From contig JAJNNQ010000137.1 in the NCBI GenBank assembly GCA_027886175.1, positions 62,001 through 126,000 on the forward strand: a DNA stretch of 64,000 nt, read 5' to 3'. A program made the position numbers and the translations under genes. Under the pieces are notes generated by a model. The model made no database searches, was not told the origin of the DNA, and saw only the letters and a program-made list of their open reading frames with translations. Of this stretch, positions 44,141-56,150 are shown in pieces (position 1 is the first letter of the stretch; every line of letters begins with the position of its first letter). This DNA comes from Phylloscopus collybita (Eukaryota > Chordata > Aves > Passeriformes > Phylloscopidae).

Positions 44141-45136
44141 TTTCCCTTTTTCCCTTTTCCCCCTTTTTTTCCCCCTTTTTTCCCTTTTTCCCCTTTTCTC
44201 CCTTTTCTCGCCCTTTTTCCCCTTTTCTCCCCTTTTTTCCCTTTTTTCCTTTTTTTCCCTTTTTCCCCCTTATTTCCCCTTTTTTTCCCCTTTTCCCCCT
44301 TCTTCCCCTTTTTTCCCTTCCCCTCCCTTTTTTCCCCTTTTCTCATTTTTTCCCCTTTTTTCCCTTTTTCCCCTTCCCCCCCTTTTTTCCCTTTTTTTCC
44401 CCTTTTCCCCCCCTTTTTCCCTTTTTTTTTCCCCTTTTTTCCCCTTTTCCCTTTTTCCATTTTCCCTTTTTCCCCTTTCCCCTTTTTTCCCTTTTTCCTT
44501 TTCCCCTTTTTTTCCCCTTTTCCCCCTTTTTTCCCTTTTTCCTTTTTTCCGCCTTTTTCCCTTTGTTTCCCCCTTTTTTCCCTTTCCCCCCTTTTCTTTC
44601 CCCTTTCCTCCCCTTTTTTCCCTCTTTTTCCCTTTTTTCCCTTTTTCCCTTTTTTTTCCCTTTTCCCTTTTTCCCCTTTCCCCTTTTTCCTTTTCCCCTT
44701 TTTTTCCCCTTTTCCCCCCTTTTTCTCCCTTTTCCCCTTCTTTTTCCCTTTTCTCCCCTTTTTTTCCTTTTCCCCCTTTTTCCCCTTCCCCCCCTTTTTC
44801 CCCCCTTTTCCCTTTATTTTTCCGTTTTTCCCTTTTTTCCCTTTTCTTTCCCCATTTTCTCCCCTTTTTTTCCCTTTTTTTCCTTTTCCCCTTTTCCCCC
44901 CTTTTTTCTCTTTCCCCCCCCTTTTCCCCCTTTTTCCCCTTTTCTCCTTTTTTTCCTTTTTCCCCTTTTTCCCTTTTTTTCCCTTTTTTCGGTTTTTCCC
45001 TTCCCCCCTTTTCCCCCCCTTTTCTCCCCTTTTTTTTCCCCCTTTTTTCCCTTTTCCCCTTTTTCCCCTTTTTTTTCCCTTTTCCCCTTTTTCCCCTTTT
45101 TCTCCCCTTTTTTCCCCCCTTTTTTTTCCCTTTTTA
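44140..45136. repeat. 1-kb CCCCTTTTTT polypyrimidine tract
   Basis: Pure or nearly pure C/T on the + strand, mostly CCCCTTTTTTCCCTTTTTCC. The minus strand reads as a Lys-Gly ORF of 378 codons, an artefact. A short purine mirror (AAAAGGGGAAAA type) follows at 45236-45306. Confidence 0.95.
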
Positions 45137-45319
45137 GTTAAAAGGGGGTCGGGCTCTGCTCCCAGGGCACAGGGACAGGAGGAGAGCCCGGCCCAGGGGA
45201 GGCTCAGGGTGGGCAGCAGCAGGAATTTCCCTGTGGAAAGGGGAAAAGGGGACAAAAAAAGGGGAAAAAAAGGGGGAAAAAGGGGAAAAAAAAAAAAAGG
45301 GGAAAAGGCTCAGGCCTTG

Positions 45320-45485
45320 GAAGTGCCCGGGGAGGTTTGGAATCCCCATCCCTGGAGGTGTCCAAGGAAGGCCCGGACGCGGCACTCAGGGCTCTGGGCT
45401 GGGAACACGAGGTGAGGATCAGCCCCGCCTTGGTCTCGATGGTGCTGAAAGTCTTTTCCAACCTCACTGATTCTGCCATTCCGCT
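45320..45485 (+). mobile_element. CR1 LINE 3' fragment, sense
   Basis: GAATCCCCATCCCTGGAGGT, GTGTCCAAGGAAGGC, GGTGCTGAAAGTCTTTTCCA and ACCTCACTGATTCTGCCATT follow the last 160 bp of avian CR1. It ends about 70 bp before the AHCYL2 promoter motifs. Confidence 0.78.
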
Positions 45486-45548
45486 GAAAACACTGAAAAT
45501 TCACCAAAACGTGAAAAAAAAACCCCCCACAAAACTCCTTCACGGGGG

Positions 45549-45772
45549 AGGACTACAACTCCCACCAACCCCCGCGCTGCCCGGGAGGCGGGACGCGCCG
45601 TCGCGCCGCAGGGGATGCCGGGAGTTGTAGTCGCGACGGGGCGGAGCCGCGGGCGGGAGGACTGCGTGTCCCAGCATGCAGCGCGGAGCGAGGGCGGCGG
45701 GGCGGAGCGGGGCGGGGCCAGCGGCCCTGAGGGAGCCGGAGGCGAAGCCGGAGCAGGAGCACTTCAGCGGCG
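45549..45772 (+). promoter_or_regulatory. AHCYL2: AHCYL2 promoter and 5' UTR with three ZNF143-type motifs
   Basis: ACTACAACTCCCA occurs at 45552-45564, GATGCCGGGAGTTGTAGT (reverse strand) at 45614-45631 and a GTCCCAGCATGCAGCGC match at 45666-45684. All three fit the ZNF143/THAP11 consensus ACTACAAYTCCCAGCATGC in part. The region is a CpG island without a TATA box. Confidence 0.7.
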
Positions 45773-46177
45773 ATGTCGGTGCAGGTGGCGGTAGCCGCGC
45801 CCGCCGTGGAGCTGAAAGAGCTCGGCGGCCCTATGGACAAGGCGGCGGGGCCGCCGTGCGAGCCTCACGCAGCGGGGCACGGCGTGGCGGCGGCGGCGGC
45901 GGCGGCGCCCGCTTGCCCCGTGCCGGGCGCCGAGCGTGAGGCGGCCCCGGCCCCCTCCGCCGAGCGGCCTCCGGGCAGCGGCTGCTCCGGCTTATCCTCG
46001 GCCGCCGGGTTGTCCTCGGCCGCCGCTAAAGCTCCGCAGGCTTCGGCCATGAAAAGGAGCGACCCGCACCACCCCCAACACCGGCACCGCGACGGCAGCG
46101 ACAGCGGCGGCGCCGCGGCCGAGGCGCTCGTCAGCCCCGACGGCTCCGTCACCGAAGCGCCGCGCACCGTCAAGAAG
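45773..46177 (+). CDS. AHCYL2: AHCYL2 exon 1, N-terminal regulatory region; rest outside window
   Basis: The ATG at 45773 (GGCGATGTCG) starts MSVQVAVAAPAVELKEL. The reading frame is Ala/Pro/Gly-rich and then hits the conserved KAPQASAMKRSDPHH, EALVSPDGSV and TEAPRTVKK before the donor GTAACG at 46178; 135 whole codons. This matches the long AHCYL2 (long-IRBIT) N-terminus, a disordered segment that in this family controls binding to IP3 receptors and ion transporters such as NBCe1. The hydrolase-like domain is encoded downstream of this window. A GCG/GGC run (about 45888-45910) gives a polyalanine stretch that human AHCYL2 has in a different form. Orientation and order fit SMO-AHCYL2 synteny. 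Confidence 0.9.
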
Positions 46178-46202
46178 GTAACGGGGGCGAGACAGCGGGA
46201 AC

Positions 46203-46233
<31 letters not shown>

Positions 46234-46500
46234 CCCTTGACATCCCCGGGGGCAGAGCCCCGCAGCGGGCACGGGGAAAGCGGCCCGGGGTTTGTCTCTG
46301 CCGGGCCCGGTGTGTGTGTGTGGGGGGGTTTTCCCCGGTGGCCCCGAGGTGCTGTCGTGACCGCGGGGGTGCTCCGGGGTCGTGGCTGCGTTTTTGGGGG
46401 ATGCGTTGTGCTTGGCGGGGGTGGGAGGGGGGGTCTGTCTGCGCCTTGTCACCGCTGTGTGTGCCCGGTGGGGACGTGTGGGGTGACACTGGGTGGCTTT
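46178..46500 (+). other. Start of AHCYL2 intron 1, CpG island remainder with (CTG)10
   Basis: A run of about ten CTG triplets lies at 46204-46233, some 25 bp after the donor. CpG density falls off by about 46450. No other gene signal is present. Confidence 0.85.
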
Positions 46501-46504
46501 GAAT

Positions 46505-47195
46505 CCCGTTCTCTCACCCTTAGGTGCCACTGGGTGCCTTTGCACCCCGTTCTCTCACCCTTAGGTGCCACTGAGTGCCTTTGCACCCTATTCTTTCACC
46601 CTTAGGTGCCACTGGGTGCCTTTGCACCCCATTCTCTCACCCTTAGGTGCCACTGAGTGCCTTTGCACCCTATTCTTTCACCCTTGGGTGCCACTGGGTG
46701 CCTTTGCACCCCATTCCTGCAACTCCAGGTGACACTGGGTGCCTTTACACCCCATTCTTTCACCCTTGGGTGCCACTGGGTGCCTTTACACCCCGTTCTT
46801 TCACCTTTAGGTGCCACTGGGTGCCTTTACACCCCATTCCTGCAACTCCAGGTGACACTGGGTGCCTCTACACCCCATTCTCTCACCCTTAGGTGCCACT
46901 GGGTGCCTTTACACCCCATTCTCTCACCCTTAGGTGACACTGGGTGCCTTTGCACCCCATTCTCTCACCCTTAGGTGACACTGGGTGCCTTTACACCCCG
47001 TTCTCTCACCCTTAGGTGACACTGGGTGCCTTTGCACCCCATTCTCTCACCCTTAGGTGACACTGGGTGCCTTTGCACCCCATTCTCTCACCCTTGAGTG
47101 CCACTGGGTGCCTTTGCACCCCGTTCCTGCACCCCTGAGTGACACTGGGTGCCTTTACACCCCATTCTCTCACCCTTAGGTGCCTTTCCACCCCC
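46505..47195. repeat. 41-bp minisatellite, AHCYL2 intron 1
   Basis: About 16 copies of CACCCTTAGGTGCCACTGGG plus TGCCTTTGCACCCCATTCTCT. A variant with CCTGCAACTCCAGGTGACAC recurs. Confidence 0.93.
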
Positions 47196-48105
47196 TTCCA
47201 GCACCCCAGGGTGCGGAGGCGCCTCCGGCAAACACGGTGCCTGAAGCTCCGGGGTGTGTGTGGCTTCACAGCAGTTTCAGGTTCCCCAGGCTTATCTGGG
47301 AATTGTGGATAAGATAAAAAAAAAAAGGTCCCAGGAGCTGCCAGGTGTGTCAGGGTGGCTTTTTTTTTGGGGGGGAGGGTGCCCCCTCTCTCCCAAGGGT
47401 GCCCCAGCCTGGCTGGGACCTTGCAGCTGCACCCTCAGGAGAGTGTGGAGCTCTGAATCCTGGTGGATCCATCCTGAGGGCCACAGATCCTCCTCCCAGG
47501 AGCAGGGGGTTTGTGTGTGTGCTCTGCTGTGGATGAAGGGAAATGCACATTTTTCCCAGGTTTTATTGGCGTTTTTTTTTAGTGCCTGGCCTCCTTCCTG
47601 TTGGAAAATCTCGGGGGAAGAACCTTTTTGGGTCCCACCTCGTGAAGCTTTAGGGTGAAGACCTCACTTCCCCTGCTGATGGATTTCTCACCCTTTTTTG
47701 GGGTTTGCTCTAAAATTCCCTCTCCCTTTGGGAAGCCCGGGCTGAGGGGGTTTTGTCTCCATAAACGTGATTTCCTTCTGTGTGGCTTCCCAAAAATTGC
47801 AGTTTCTCCTTGGAAAGGAGCAAGGAGGTGAACCTGGATTCAGGTTTCTTCACACCCCCCTAAAATCCCTTTTTTTAGGGGGGGGGTTCAGCTGCTCAGT
47901 AAAGAATTTTATTTTTTTTTTTTTGCTCTGAGATCGTGACTCCCATCCCCAGTGTTTGGAATCCTTTCCCTTTGATATCCTAATCCCAGCTCTATTTTTA
48001 GAGACCCTCAAGGCACCCTTATTGCTCCTCAAATGTTCTTAAACCCTTCATCCTACCCGTTCTCCTTTCTTTTCTGGCTTAAACCACAAAAAGGGGTTTT
48101 TTTTC
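47196..48105. other. AHCYL2 intron 1 unique segment
   Basis: Non-repetitive intron with T-runs and A-runs. No conserved coding frame, RNA gene or known element is recognised. Confidence 0.6.
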
Positions 48106-51100
48106 CTCCAAAAAGGGGTGAGCTGGGAATGGGGTGATCACCTGAACCAGCTTCAAACCTTCCTGGCTGCTCCTAATCCCAGAGCCAAAGATCCAGGAGA
48201 AACCTGGAATTCAAACAGGGATTTTCTCCAAAAAAAAGGGTGAATTGGGAATGGGGTGATCACCTCAAACAGCTTCAGACCTGCATCTTTGCCTGTCTGT
48301 TCCCAATCCCAGAGCCAGGGATCCAGGAGAAACCTGGAATTCAAAAAGGGATTTTCTCCAAAAAAGGGTGAATTGGGAATGGGGTCATCACCTGAACCAG
48401 CTTCAAACCTGCATCCCTCCCTGGCTGCTCCCAATCCCAGAGCCAAGGATCCAAGAGAAAACCTGGAATTCCACGTGAGGAGCAGCCCAACTTAAACCCC
48501 CAAAAGGGATTTTCTCCAAAAACGGGTGAGCTGGGAATGGGGTGATCACCTCAAACAGCTTCAGACTTCCCTGGCTGTTCCTAATTCCAGAGCCAGGGAT
48601 CCAGGAGAAACTTGGAATTCAAAAAAGGATTTTCTCCAAAAAAGGGTGGATTGGGAATGGGATCATCACCTGAACTGGCTTCAAACCTCCCTGCCTGTTC
48701 CTAATCCCAGAGCCAAGGGTGCAGGAGAAACCTGGAATTCAAAAAGGGATTTTCTCCAAAAAAAAGGGTGAATTGGGAATGGGGTCATCACCTGAACCAG
48801 CTTCAAACATTCCTGGCTGTTCCTAATTCCAGAGCCAAAGACCCAGGGGAAACCTGGAATTCAAAAGGGGATTTTCTCCAAAAAAAAGGGTGGATTGGGA
48901 ATGGGATGATCACCTGAACCGGCTTCAAACCTCCCTGGCTGTTCCTAATCCCAGAGGCAGAGATCCAGGAGAAACCTGGAATTCCAAGTGAGGAGCAGCC
49001 CAGCTTAAACCCCAAAAAAGGGATTTTTTTCTCCAAAAAAGGGTGAGCTGGGAATGGGGTGATCACCTGAACCAGCTTCAAACCTCCCTGGCTGTTCCTA
49101 ATTCCAGAGCCAGGGATCCAGGAGAAACCTGGAATTCAAAAAGGGATTTTCTCAAAAAAAAAGGGTGAATTGGGAATGGGATCATCACCTGAACCAGCTT
49201 CAAACTTCCCTGGGTGATCACCAGGCTTCAAACCTGCACCTTTCCCTGTCTGCTCCCAATTCCAGAGCCAGGGATCCAGGAGAAACCTGGAATTCAAAAA
49301 GGGATTTTCTCCAAAAAAAAGGGTGGATTGAGAATGGGGTGATCACCTGAACCAGCTTCAAACCTCCCTGGCTGCTCCTAATCCTAGAGCCAAGGGTGCA
49401 GGAGAAACCTGGAATTCAAAAAGGGATTTTCTCCAAAAAGAGGTGAGCTGGGAATGGGGTGATCACCTGAACCAGCTTCAAACCTCCCTGGTTTTTCCTA
49501 ATTTCAGAGCCAGGGGTCCAGGAGAAACCTGGAATTCAAAAAGGGATTTTCTCCAAAAAAAAAGGGTGGATTGGGAATGGGATCATCACCTGAACCAGCT
49601 TCAAACCTTCCTGGCTGTTCCTAATTCCAGAGCCAGGGATCCAGGAGAAACCTGGAATTCCACGTGAGGAGCAGCCCAGCTTAAACCCCAAAAAGGTTTT
49701 TTTTCTCCAAAAAGGGTGAGCTGGGAATGGGGTGATCACCTGAACCAGCTTCAAACCTTCCTGGCTGTTCCTAATCCCAGAGCCAGGGATCCAGGAGAAA
49801 CCTGGAATTCAAAAAGGGATTTTCTCCAAAAAGGGGTGAGCTGGGAAGGGGGTGATCACCTGAACCAGCTTCAAACCTTCCTGGCTGTTCCTAATCCCAG
49901 AGCCAGGGATCCAGGAGAAACCTGGAATTCAAAAAGGGATTTTCTCCAAAAAGGGGTGAGCTGGGAAGGGGGTGATCACCTGAACCAGCTTCAAACCTCC
50001 CTGGCTGTTCCTAATCCCAGAGCCAGGGGTGCAGGAGAAACCTGGAATTCCAAGTGAGGAGCAGCCCAGTTTAAATCCCAAAAAGGGATTTTTTTCTCTA
50101 AAAAGGGGTGGGCTGGGAATGGGATCATCACCTGAACCAGCTTCAGACCTCCCTGGTTTTTCCTAATTTCAGAGCCAGGGGTCCAGGAGAAACCTGGAAT
50201 TCAAAAAGGGATTTTCTCCAAAAAAAAGGGTGAATTGGGAATGGGGTGATCACCTGAACCAGCTTCAGACCTGCATCTTTCCCTGGTTGCTCCCAATCCC
50301 AGAGCCAGGGATCCAAGAGAAAACCTGGAATTCCACGTGAGGAGCAGCCCAACTCAAACCCCAAAAAGGGATTTTCTCCAGAAAGGGATGAGCTGGGAAT
50401 GGGGTGATCACCAGGCTTCAAACCTCCCTGGCTGTTCCTAATCCCAGAGCCAAGGGTGCAGGAGAAACCTGGAATTCAAAAAGGGATTTTCTCCAAAAAA
50501 AAAGGGTGAATTGGGAATGGGGTCATCACCTGAACCAGCTTCAGACCTACATCTTTCCCTGGTTGCTCCCAATCCCAGAGCCAAGGATCCAAGAGAAAAC
50601 CTGGAATTCCACGTGAGGAGCAGCCCAACTTAAACCCCAAAAAGGGATTTTCTCCAAAAAGGGGTGAGCTGGGAATGGGGTGATCACCTGAACCAGCTTC
50701 AAACCTCCCTGGCTGTTCCCAATCCCAGAGCCAGGGGTGCAGGAGAAACCTGGAATTCAAAAAGGGATTTTCTCCAAAAAAAAGGGTGAATTGGGAATGG
50801 GGTGATCACCTGAACCAGCTTCAAACCTGCATCCCTCCCTGGCTGCTCCCAATCCCAGAGCCAAAGATCCAGGAGAAACCTGGAATTCAAAAAGGGATTT
50901 TCTCCAAAAAAAAGGGTGGATTGAGAATGGGGTGATCACCTGAACCAGCTTCAAACCTCCCTGCCTGTTCCCAATCCCAGAGCCAGGGATCCAGGAGAAA
51001 CCTGGAATTCCAAGTGAGGAGCAGCCCAGCTTAAACCCCAAAAAGGTTTTTTTTCTCCAAAAAGGGTGAGCTGGGAATGGGATCATCACCTGAACCAGCT

Positions 51101-52010
51101 TCAAACCTCCCTGCCTGTTCCTAATCTCAGAGCCAAGGGTGCAGGAGAAACCTGGAATTCAAACAGGGATTTTCTCCAAAAAAAAGGGTGAATTGGGAAT
51201 GGGATCATCACCTGAACCAGCTTCAAACTTCCCTGGGTGATCACCAGGCTTCAAACCTACACCTTTCCCTGTCTGCTCCCAATTCCAGAGCCAGGGATCC
51301 AAGAGAAAACCTGGAATTCCACGTGAGGAGCAGCCCAACTCAAACCCCAAAAAAGAGATTTTCTCCAAAAAGGAGTGAGCTGGGAATGGGGTGATCACCA
51401 GGCTTCAAACCTCCCTGGCTGTTCCTAATCCCAGAGCCAGGGATCCAGGAGAAACCTGGAATTCCAAGTGAGGAGCAGCCCAGCATAAACCCCAAAAAGG
51501 GGCTTTTTCCTCCAAAAAGAGGTGAGCTGGGAATGGGATCATCACCTGAACCAGCTTCAGACCTCCATGGTTTTTCCTAATTTCAGAGCCAGGGGTCCAA
51601 GAGAAACTTGGAATTCAAAAAGGGATTTTCTCCAAAAAGGGGTGAGCTGGGAAGAGGGTGATCACCTGAACCAGCTTCAGACCTGCATCTTTCCCTGATT
51701 GCCCCCAGTCCCAGAGGCAAAGATCCAGGAAAAACCTGGAATTCAAAAAGGGATTTTCTCCAAAAAAAAAGGGTGGATTGGGAATGGGGTGATCACCTGA
51801 ACCAGCTTCAAACCTCCTTGGTTTTTCCTAATTTCAGAGCCAGGGGTGCAGGAGAAACCTGGAATTCAAAAAGGGATTTTCTCCAAAAAAAAGGGTGAAT
51901 TGGGAATGGGATCATCACCTGAACCAGCTTCAAACCTGCATCTTTCCCTGTCTGCTCCTATTCCCAGAGCCAGGGATCCAGGAGATCCCTGGAATTCCAC
52001 GTGAGGAGCA
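48106..52010. repeat. ~118-bp satellite, 3.9 kb, AHCYL2 intron 1
   Basis: About 32 units with GGGAATGGGGTGATCACCTG, AACCAGCTTCAAACCTCCCT, CTAATCCCAGAGCCAGGGAT and GAGAAACCTGGAATTCAAAA. Some units carry CCACGTGAGGAGCAGCCCA. A variant block recurs at 49165 and 51188, a higher-order distance of 2,023 bp. Confidence 0.95.
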
Positions 52011-52870
52011 GCCCAGCTCCCAGCTGCCTCCTGCATCCATCTGGTTGCTAAAGGCAGCGGCTTGGTGCTGCTGGAGAGGAGCTGGGAGCACAAACTGTTC
52101 CTTCTCCTCCTTTTCCCCTCCCTTCCAGCCGCTCCAACCGGGCTTTTCCTTCACCAAATCCACAAATCTGGCTCCTCTCGTCCTCGGGGGGAGTCCTTGA
52201 GAGGAATAACTTTCGATATCCTGGTGTTATCGAAATAAAAAAATCCAGATTTTGGAGCTGTCAGGTTGTCCCGGGCCACATACGTGGAGCTGAAGCATCC
52301 GGTGAAAGGAGGTTTAGAAGAAAAATGAGATTTTTATTATTTTATTTTTTTTTAACCCTCAGACCCGACAGAACTTTGCTGAAATAGAGGTCGAAGTTTA
52401 ATTAAAACAGATGAAATTTGTGGTGGAACCGAGTGTTTGGTAGAAAGGAAATCTCTGTTATTTTTTTTTGTTGTTTTCTTTTTCCTGAGTTTGTACTTTT
52501 TTTTTCCTCCCCTTTGAAATCCCAACACCCGTCCTCGAGCTACCGCGCCGCTCAGTTGTGATTTTTTGCAATTCTGAGACAAAAAGAGTTCCCAGAAAAT
52601 TGCAGAGACTTTTCTCCTCTCATTTGAAATCCTCCTCTCTGTCACTTCAGCATTTTATTCCTCTGCCTTTAGATGTTCTCTGTTTGTATTTTACCTTCAG
52701 AAGGTGTGAGATGGGGAATAATGGCTGGGGTGGATGATATTTTTATATCAATTTAGAGTGAATTTCCTGTTGGATGATTTCTCTCCAGGGTTTGGGGTCG
52801 GGGAAGAGCTGGGAATGGAGAGGGAGCTGGAAAATTCCCTCCAGGAGCAGCCCTGGCTCGGCTGTGGGGT
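52011..52870. other. AHCYL2 intron 1 unique segment
   Basis: Unique A/T-rich intron with no recognised coding or RNA feature. 52204-52234 holds a short GATATC...GTTATCGAAAT palindromic stretch. Confidence 0.55.
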
Positions 52871-54790
52871 TGGATTTGGGGTGAGCCCAGGAGTTGGTTT
52901 TGGGGTTTTAGTGGGTTTTTCATAAGGTGGTTGCTCATCAGCTTTAGGGGCTGCTGGTTTTGGGGTTTAAATGGGTTTTTTTGGGGTTTAAGTGGGTTTT
53001 TTTGGGGTTTAAGCTGGTTTTGGGGTTTAAATGGGTTCTTCATGAGGTGGTCGCTCATCGGCTTTAGGGGCTGCTGGTTTTGGGGTTTAAGTGGGTTCTT
53101 CATGATGAAGTGATTGCTCATCAGCTTTAGGGGCTGCTGGTTTTGGGGTTTAAGTGGTTTTTTGGGGGGTTTAAGTTGGTTTTTTTGGGGTTTAAGCTGG
53201 TTTTGGTGTTTAAGTGGGTTCTTCATGATGAAGTGATTGCTCGTCAGCTTTAGGGGCTGCTGGTTTGGGGGTTTTAGTGAGTTCTTCATGAGGTGGTTGC
53301 TCACCAGCTTTAGGGGCTGCTGGTTTTGGGGTTTAAGTGGGTTCTTCATGAGGTGATCACTCATCGGCTTTAGGGGCTGCTGCTTTTGGGGTTTAAGTTG
53401 GGGTTTTTTGGGGTTTAAGCTGTTTTTGGGGTTTAAATGGGTTCTTCATGATGAGGTGGTCTCTCATCAGCTTTAGGGGCTGCTGGTTTTGATGTTTTAG
53501 TGGTGTTTTCATGAGGTGATCGCTCATCAGCTTTAGGGGCTGCTGGTTTTGGGGTTTTAGTGGTGTTTTGATGATGGGATGATCGCTCATCAGCTTTAGG
53601 GGCTGCGGGTTTTGGGTTGTGGGTTTTTTAGGGGTTTAAGTTGGTTTTTTTGGGATTTAAGTGGGTTTTTTGGGGGGTTTAAGCTGGTTTTTTTGGGATT
53701 TAAGTGGGTTTTTTGGGGGGTTTAAGCTGGTTTGGGGGTTTAAATGGGTTCTTCATGAGGTGGTCGCTCATCGGCTTTAGGGGCTGCTGGTTTGGGGTTT
53801 AAGTGGGTTTTTTGGGGGTTTAAGTGGGTTTTTTTGGGGTTTAAGCTGTTTTTGGGGTTTAAATGGTTCTTCATGATGAAGTGATTGCTCATCAGCTTTA
53901 GGGGCTGCTGGTTTTGGGGTTTTAGTGAGTTCTTCATGAGGTGGTTGCTCACCAGCTTTAGGGGCTGCTGGTTTTGGGGTTTAAGTTGGGGTTTTTTGGG
54001 GTTTAAGTGGGTTTTTTGGGGGTTTAAGCTGGTTTTGGGGTTTAAGTGGGTTCTTCATGAGGTGATCACTCATCGGCTTTAGGGGCTGCTGGTTTTGGGG
54101 TTTAAGTTGGGGTTTTTTGGGGTTTAAGCTGTTTTTGGGGTTTAAATGGGTTCTTCATGATGAGGTGGTCTCTCATCAGCTTTAGGGGCTGCTGGTTTTG
54201 ATGTTTTAGTGGTGTTTTCATGAGGTGATCGCTCATCAGCTTTAGGGGCTGCTGGTTTTGGGGTTTTAGTGGTGTTTTGATGATGGGATGATCGCTCATC
54301 AGCTTTAGGGGCTGCGGGTTTTGGGTTGTGGGTTTTTTTGGGGTTTAAGTTGGTTTTTTTGGGATTTAAGTGGGTTTTTTGGGGGATTTAAGCTGGTTTG
54401 GGGGTTTAAATGGGTTCTTCATGAGGTGGTCGCTCATCGGCTTTAGGGGCTGCTGGTTTTGGGGTTTAAGTTGGGGTTTTTTGGGGTTTAAGTGGGTTTT
54501 TTGGGGGTTTAAGCTGGTTTTGGGGTTTAAGTGGGTTCTTCATGAGGTGATCACTCATCGGCTTTAGGGGCTGCTGGTTTTGGGGTTTAAGTTGGGTTTT
54601 TTTGGGTTTAAGTTGTTTTTTTGTGGTTTAAGCTGGTTTTGGTGTTTAAGTGGGTTCTTCATGAGGTGATCACTCATCAGACGATTGCTCATCAGCTTTA
54701 AGGGGTGGTGGCCACTGGTTTTGGGTTTTTAATGGTGTTTTGATGATGAGATGATGGCTCATCAGCTCTGGGGGGGTGGTGGGTGCTGGT
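52871..54790. repeat. ~55-60 bp minisatellite GCTTTAGGGGCTGCTGGTTT, AHCYL2 intron 1
   Basis: About 35 units mixing GCTCATCAGCTTTAGGGGCT, GCTGGTTTTGGGGTTTAAGT, GGGTTCTTCATGAGGTGGTC and GGGGTTTAAG spacers. A block of about 710 bp recurs (53390-53640 and 54100-54340). Confidence 0.93.
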
Positions 54791-54959
54791 GTTGTGTTAA
54801 TTCTTAGAGCATTCCCAGATCCCAGCGGCCGAGAGTCCCAGAACTTCTGGAAAGGCTGTGATTAGCGAGAGGGGAGTTTTAATTAAGACTCCCAAAGTGA
54901 TTAACTGGGCAATCTTGGCCTTGTCATGACAACTCTGTGCCCCTTTCTTCAGCTGAGAG

Positions 54960-56150
54960 AAGAATCCTGGATTGGGTTGGGTTGGGTTGGAAGGGACCTT
55001 AAAGCCCATCCAGTTCTGATCCTCAGCCACAAGAAAAAGTTAAATTTAATCAGATTCAGCTCTTGATTTAATGGCTGTGAGGTGACAACTCCATGTCCTT
55101 TTCTTCAGATGAGAGAAGAAGAAACCATGGTGTGGGGTGGGATGGGTTGGTTTGGGTTGGAAGGGACCTTAAAGCCCATCCAGTTCTGACCTCCTGCCAC
55201 AAGAAAAACTTAAATTTAATCAGATTCAGCTCTTGATTTAATGGTTGTGAGGTGACAATTCTCTGCCCCTTCAGCTGAGAGAAGGAGAACCATGGGGTGG
55301 GATGGGTTGGTTTGGGTTGGCTTGGAAGGGACCTTAAAGCCCATCCAGTTCTGATCCTCAGACGCAAGAAAAAGTTAATCAGATTCAGCTCTTGATTTAA
55401 TGGCTGTGAGGTGACAACTCCGTGTCCTTTTCTTCAACTGAGAGAAGAAGAACCATGGTGTGGGTTGGGTTGGAAGGGACCTTAAAGCCCATCCAGTTCT
55501 GACTCTTGCCACAAGAAAAACTTAAATTTAATCAGATTCAAGTCTTGATTTAATGGTTGTGAGATGACAACTCCATGTCCCTTTCTTCAGCTGAGAGAAG
55601 AACCGTGGGGTGGGGTGGGTTGGGTTGGAAGGGACCTTAAAGCCCATCCTGTTCTGACCTCCAGCCACAAGAAAAAGTTAATCAGATTCAGCTCTTGATT
55701 TAATGGCTGTGAGGTGACAATTCTCTGCCCCTTCAGCTGAGAGAAGAACCATGGGGTGGGTTGGGTTGGAAGGGACCTTAAAGCCCATCCAGTTCTGATC
55801 CTCAACCACAAGAAAAACTTAAATTTAATCCGATTCAGCTCTTGATTTAATGGTTGTGAGGTGACAACTCCATGTCCTTTTCTTCAGATGAGAGAAGAAG
55901 AACCATGATGTGGGGTGGGCTGGAAGGGACCTTAAAACTCATCCAGTTCCAACCCCTTTCCACAAGAAAAAGTTAAATTTAAACAGATCCAGGTCTGAGG
56001 TGACAACTCTTTGTCCTTTTCTTCAGCTGAGAGGAGAAGAACCATGGTGTGGGGTGGGATGGGTTGGGTTGGAAGGGACCTTAAAACCCATCCAATTCTG
56101 ATCCTCAACCACAAGAAAAACTTTAATTTATTCCGATTCACCTCTTAATT
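54960..56150. repeat. ~170-bp tandem repeat seeded by CR1 tail, AHCYL2 intron 1
   Basis: Seven units, each with GGGTTGGAAGGGACCTTAAA, GCCCATCCAGTTCTGA, CACAAGAAAAA, TTAATCAGATTCAGCTCTTG and GAGGTGACAACTCCATGTCC. The GGTTGGAAGGGACCTTAAA block is the antisense form of the CR1 3' tail. Confidence 0.85.

Noticed and set aside
44119..45255. Lys-Gly-rich minus-strand ORF of 378 codons
   Set aside because: It is the complement of a C/T-only tract, which cannot contain stop codons on the purine strand except by TGA- or TAA-type interruptions.
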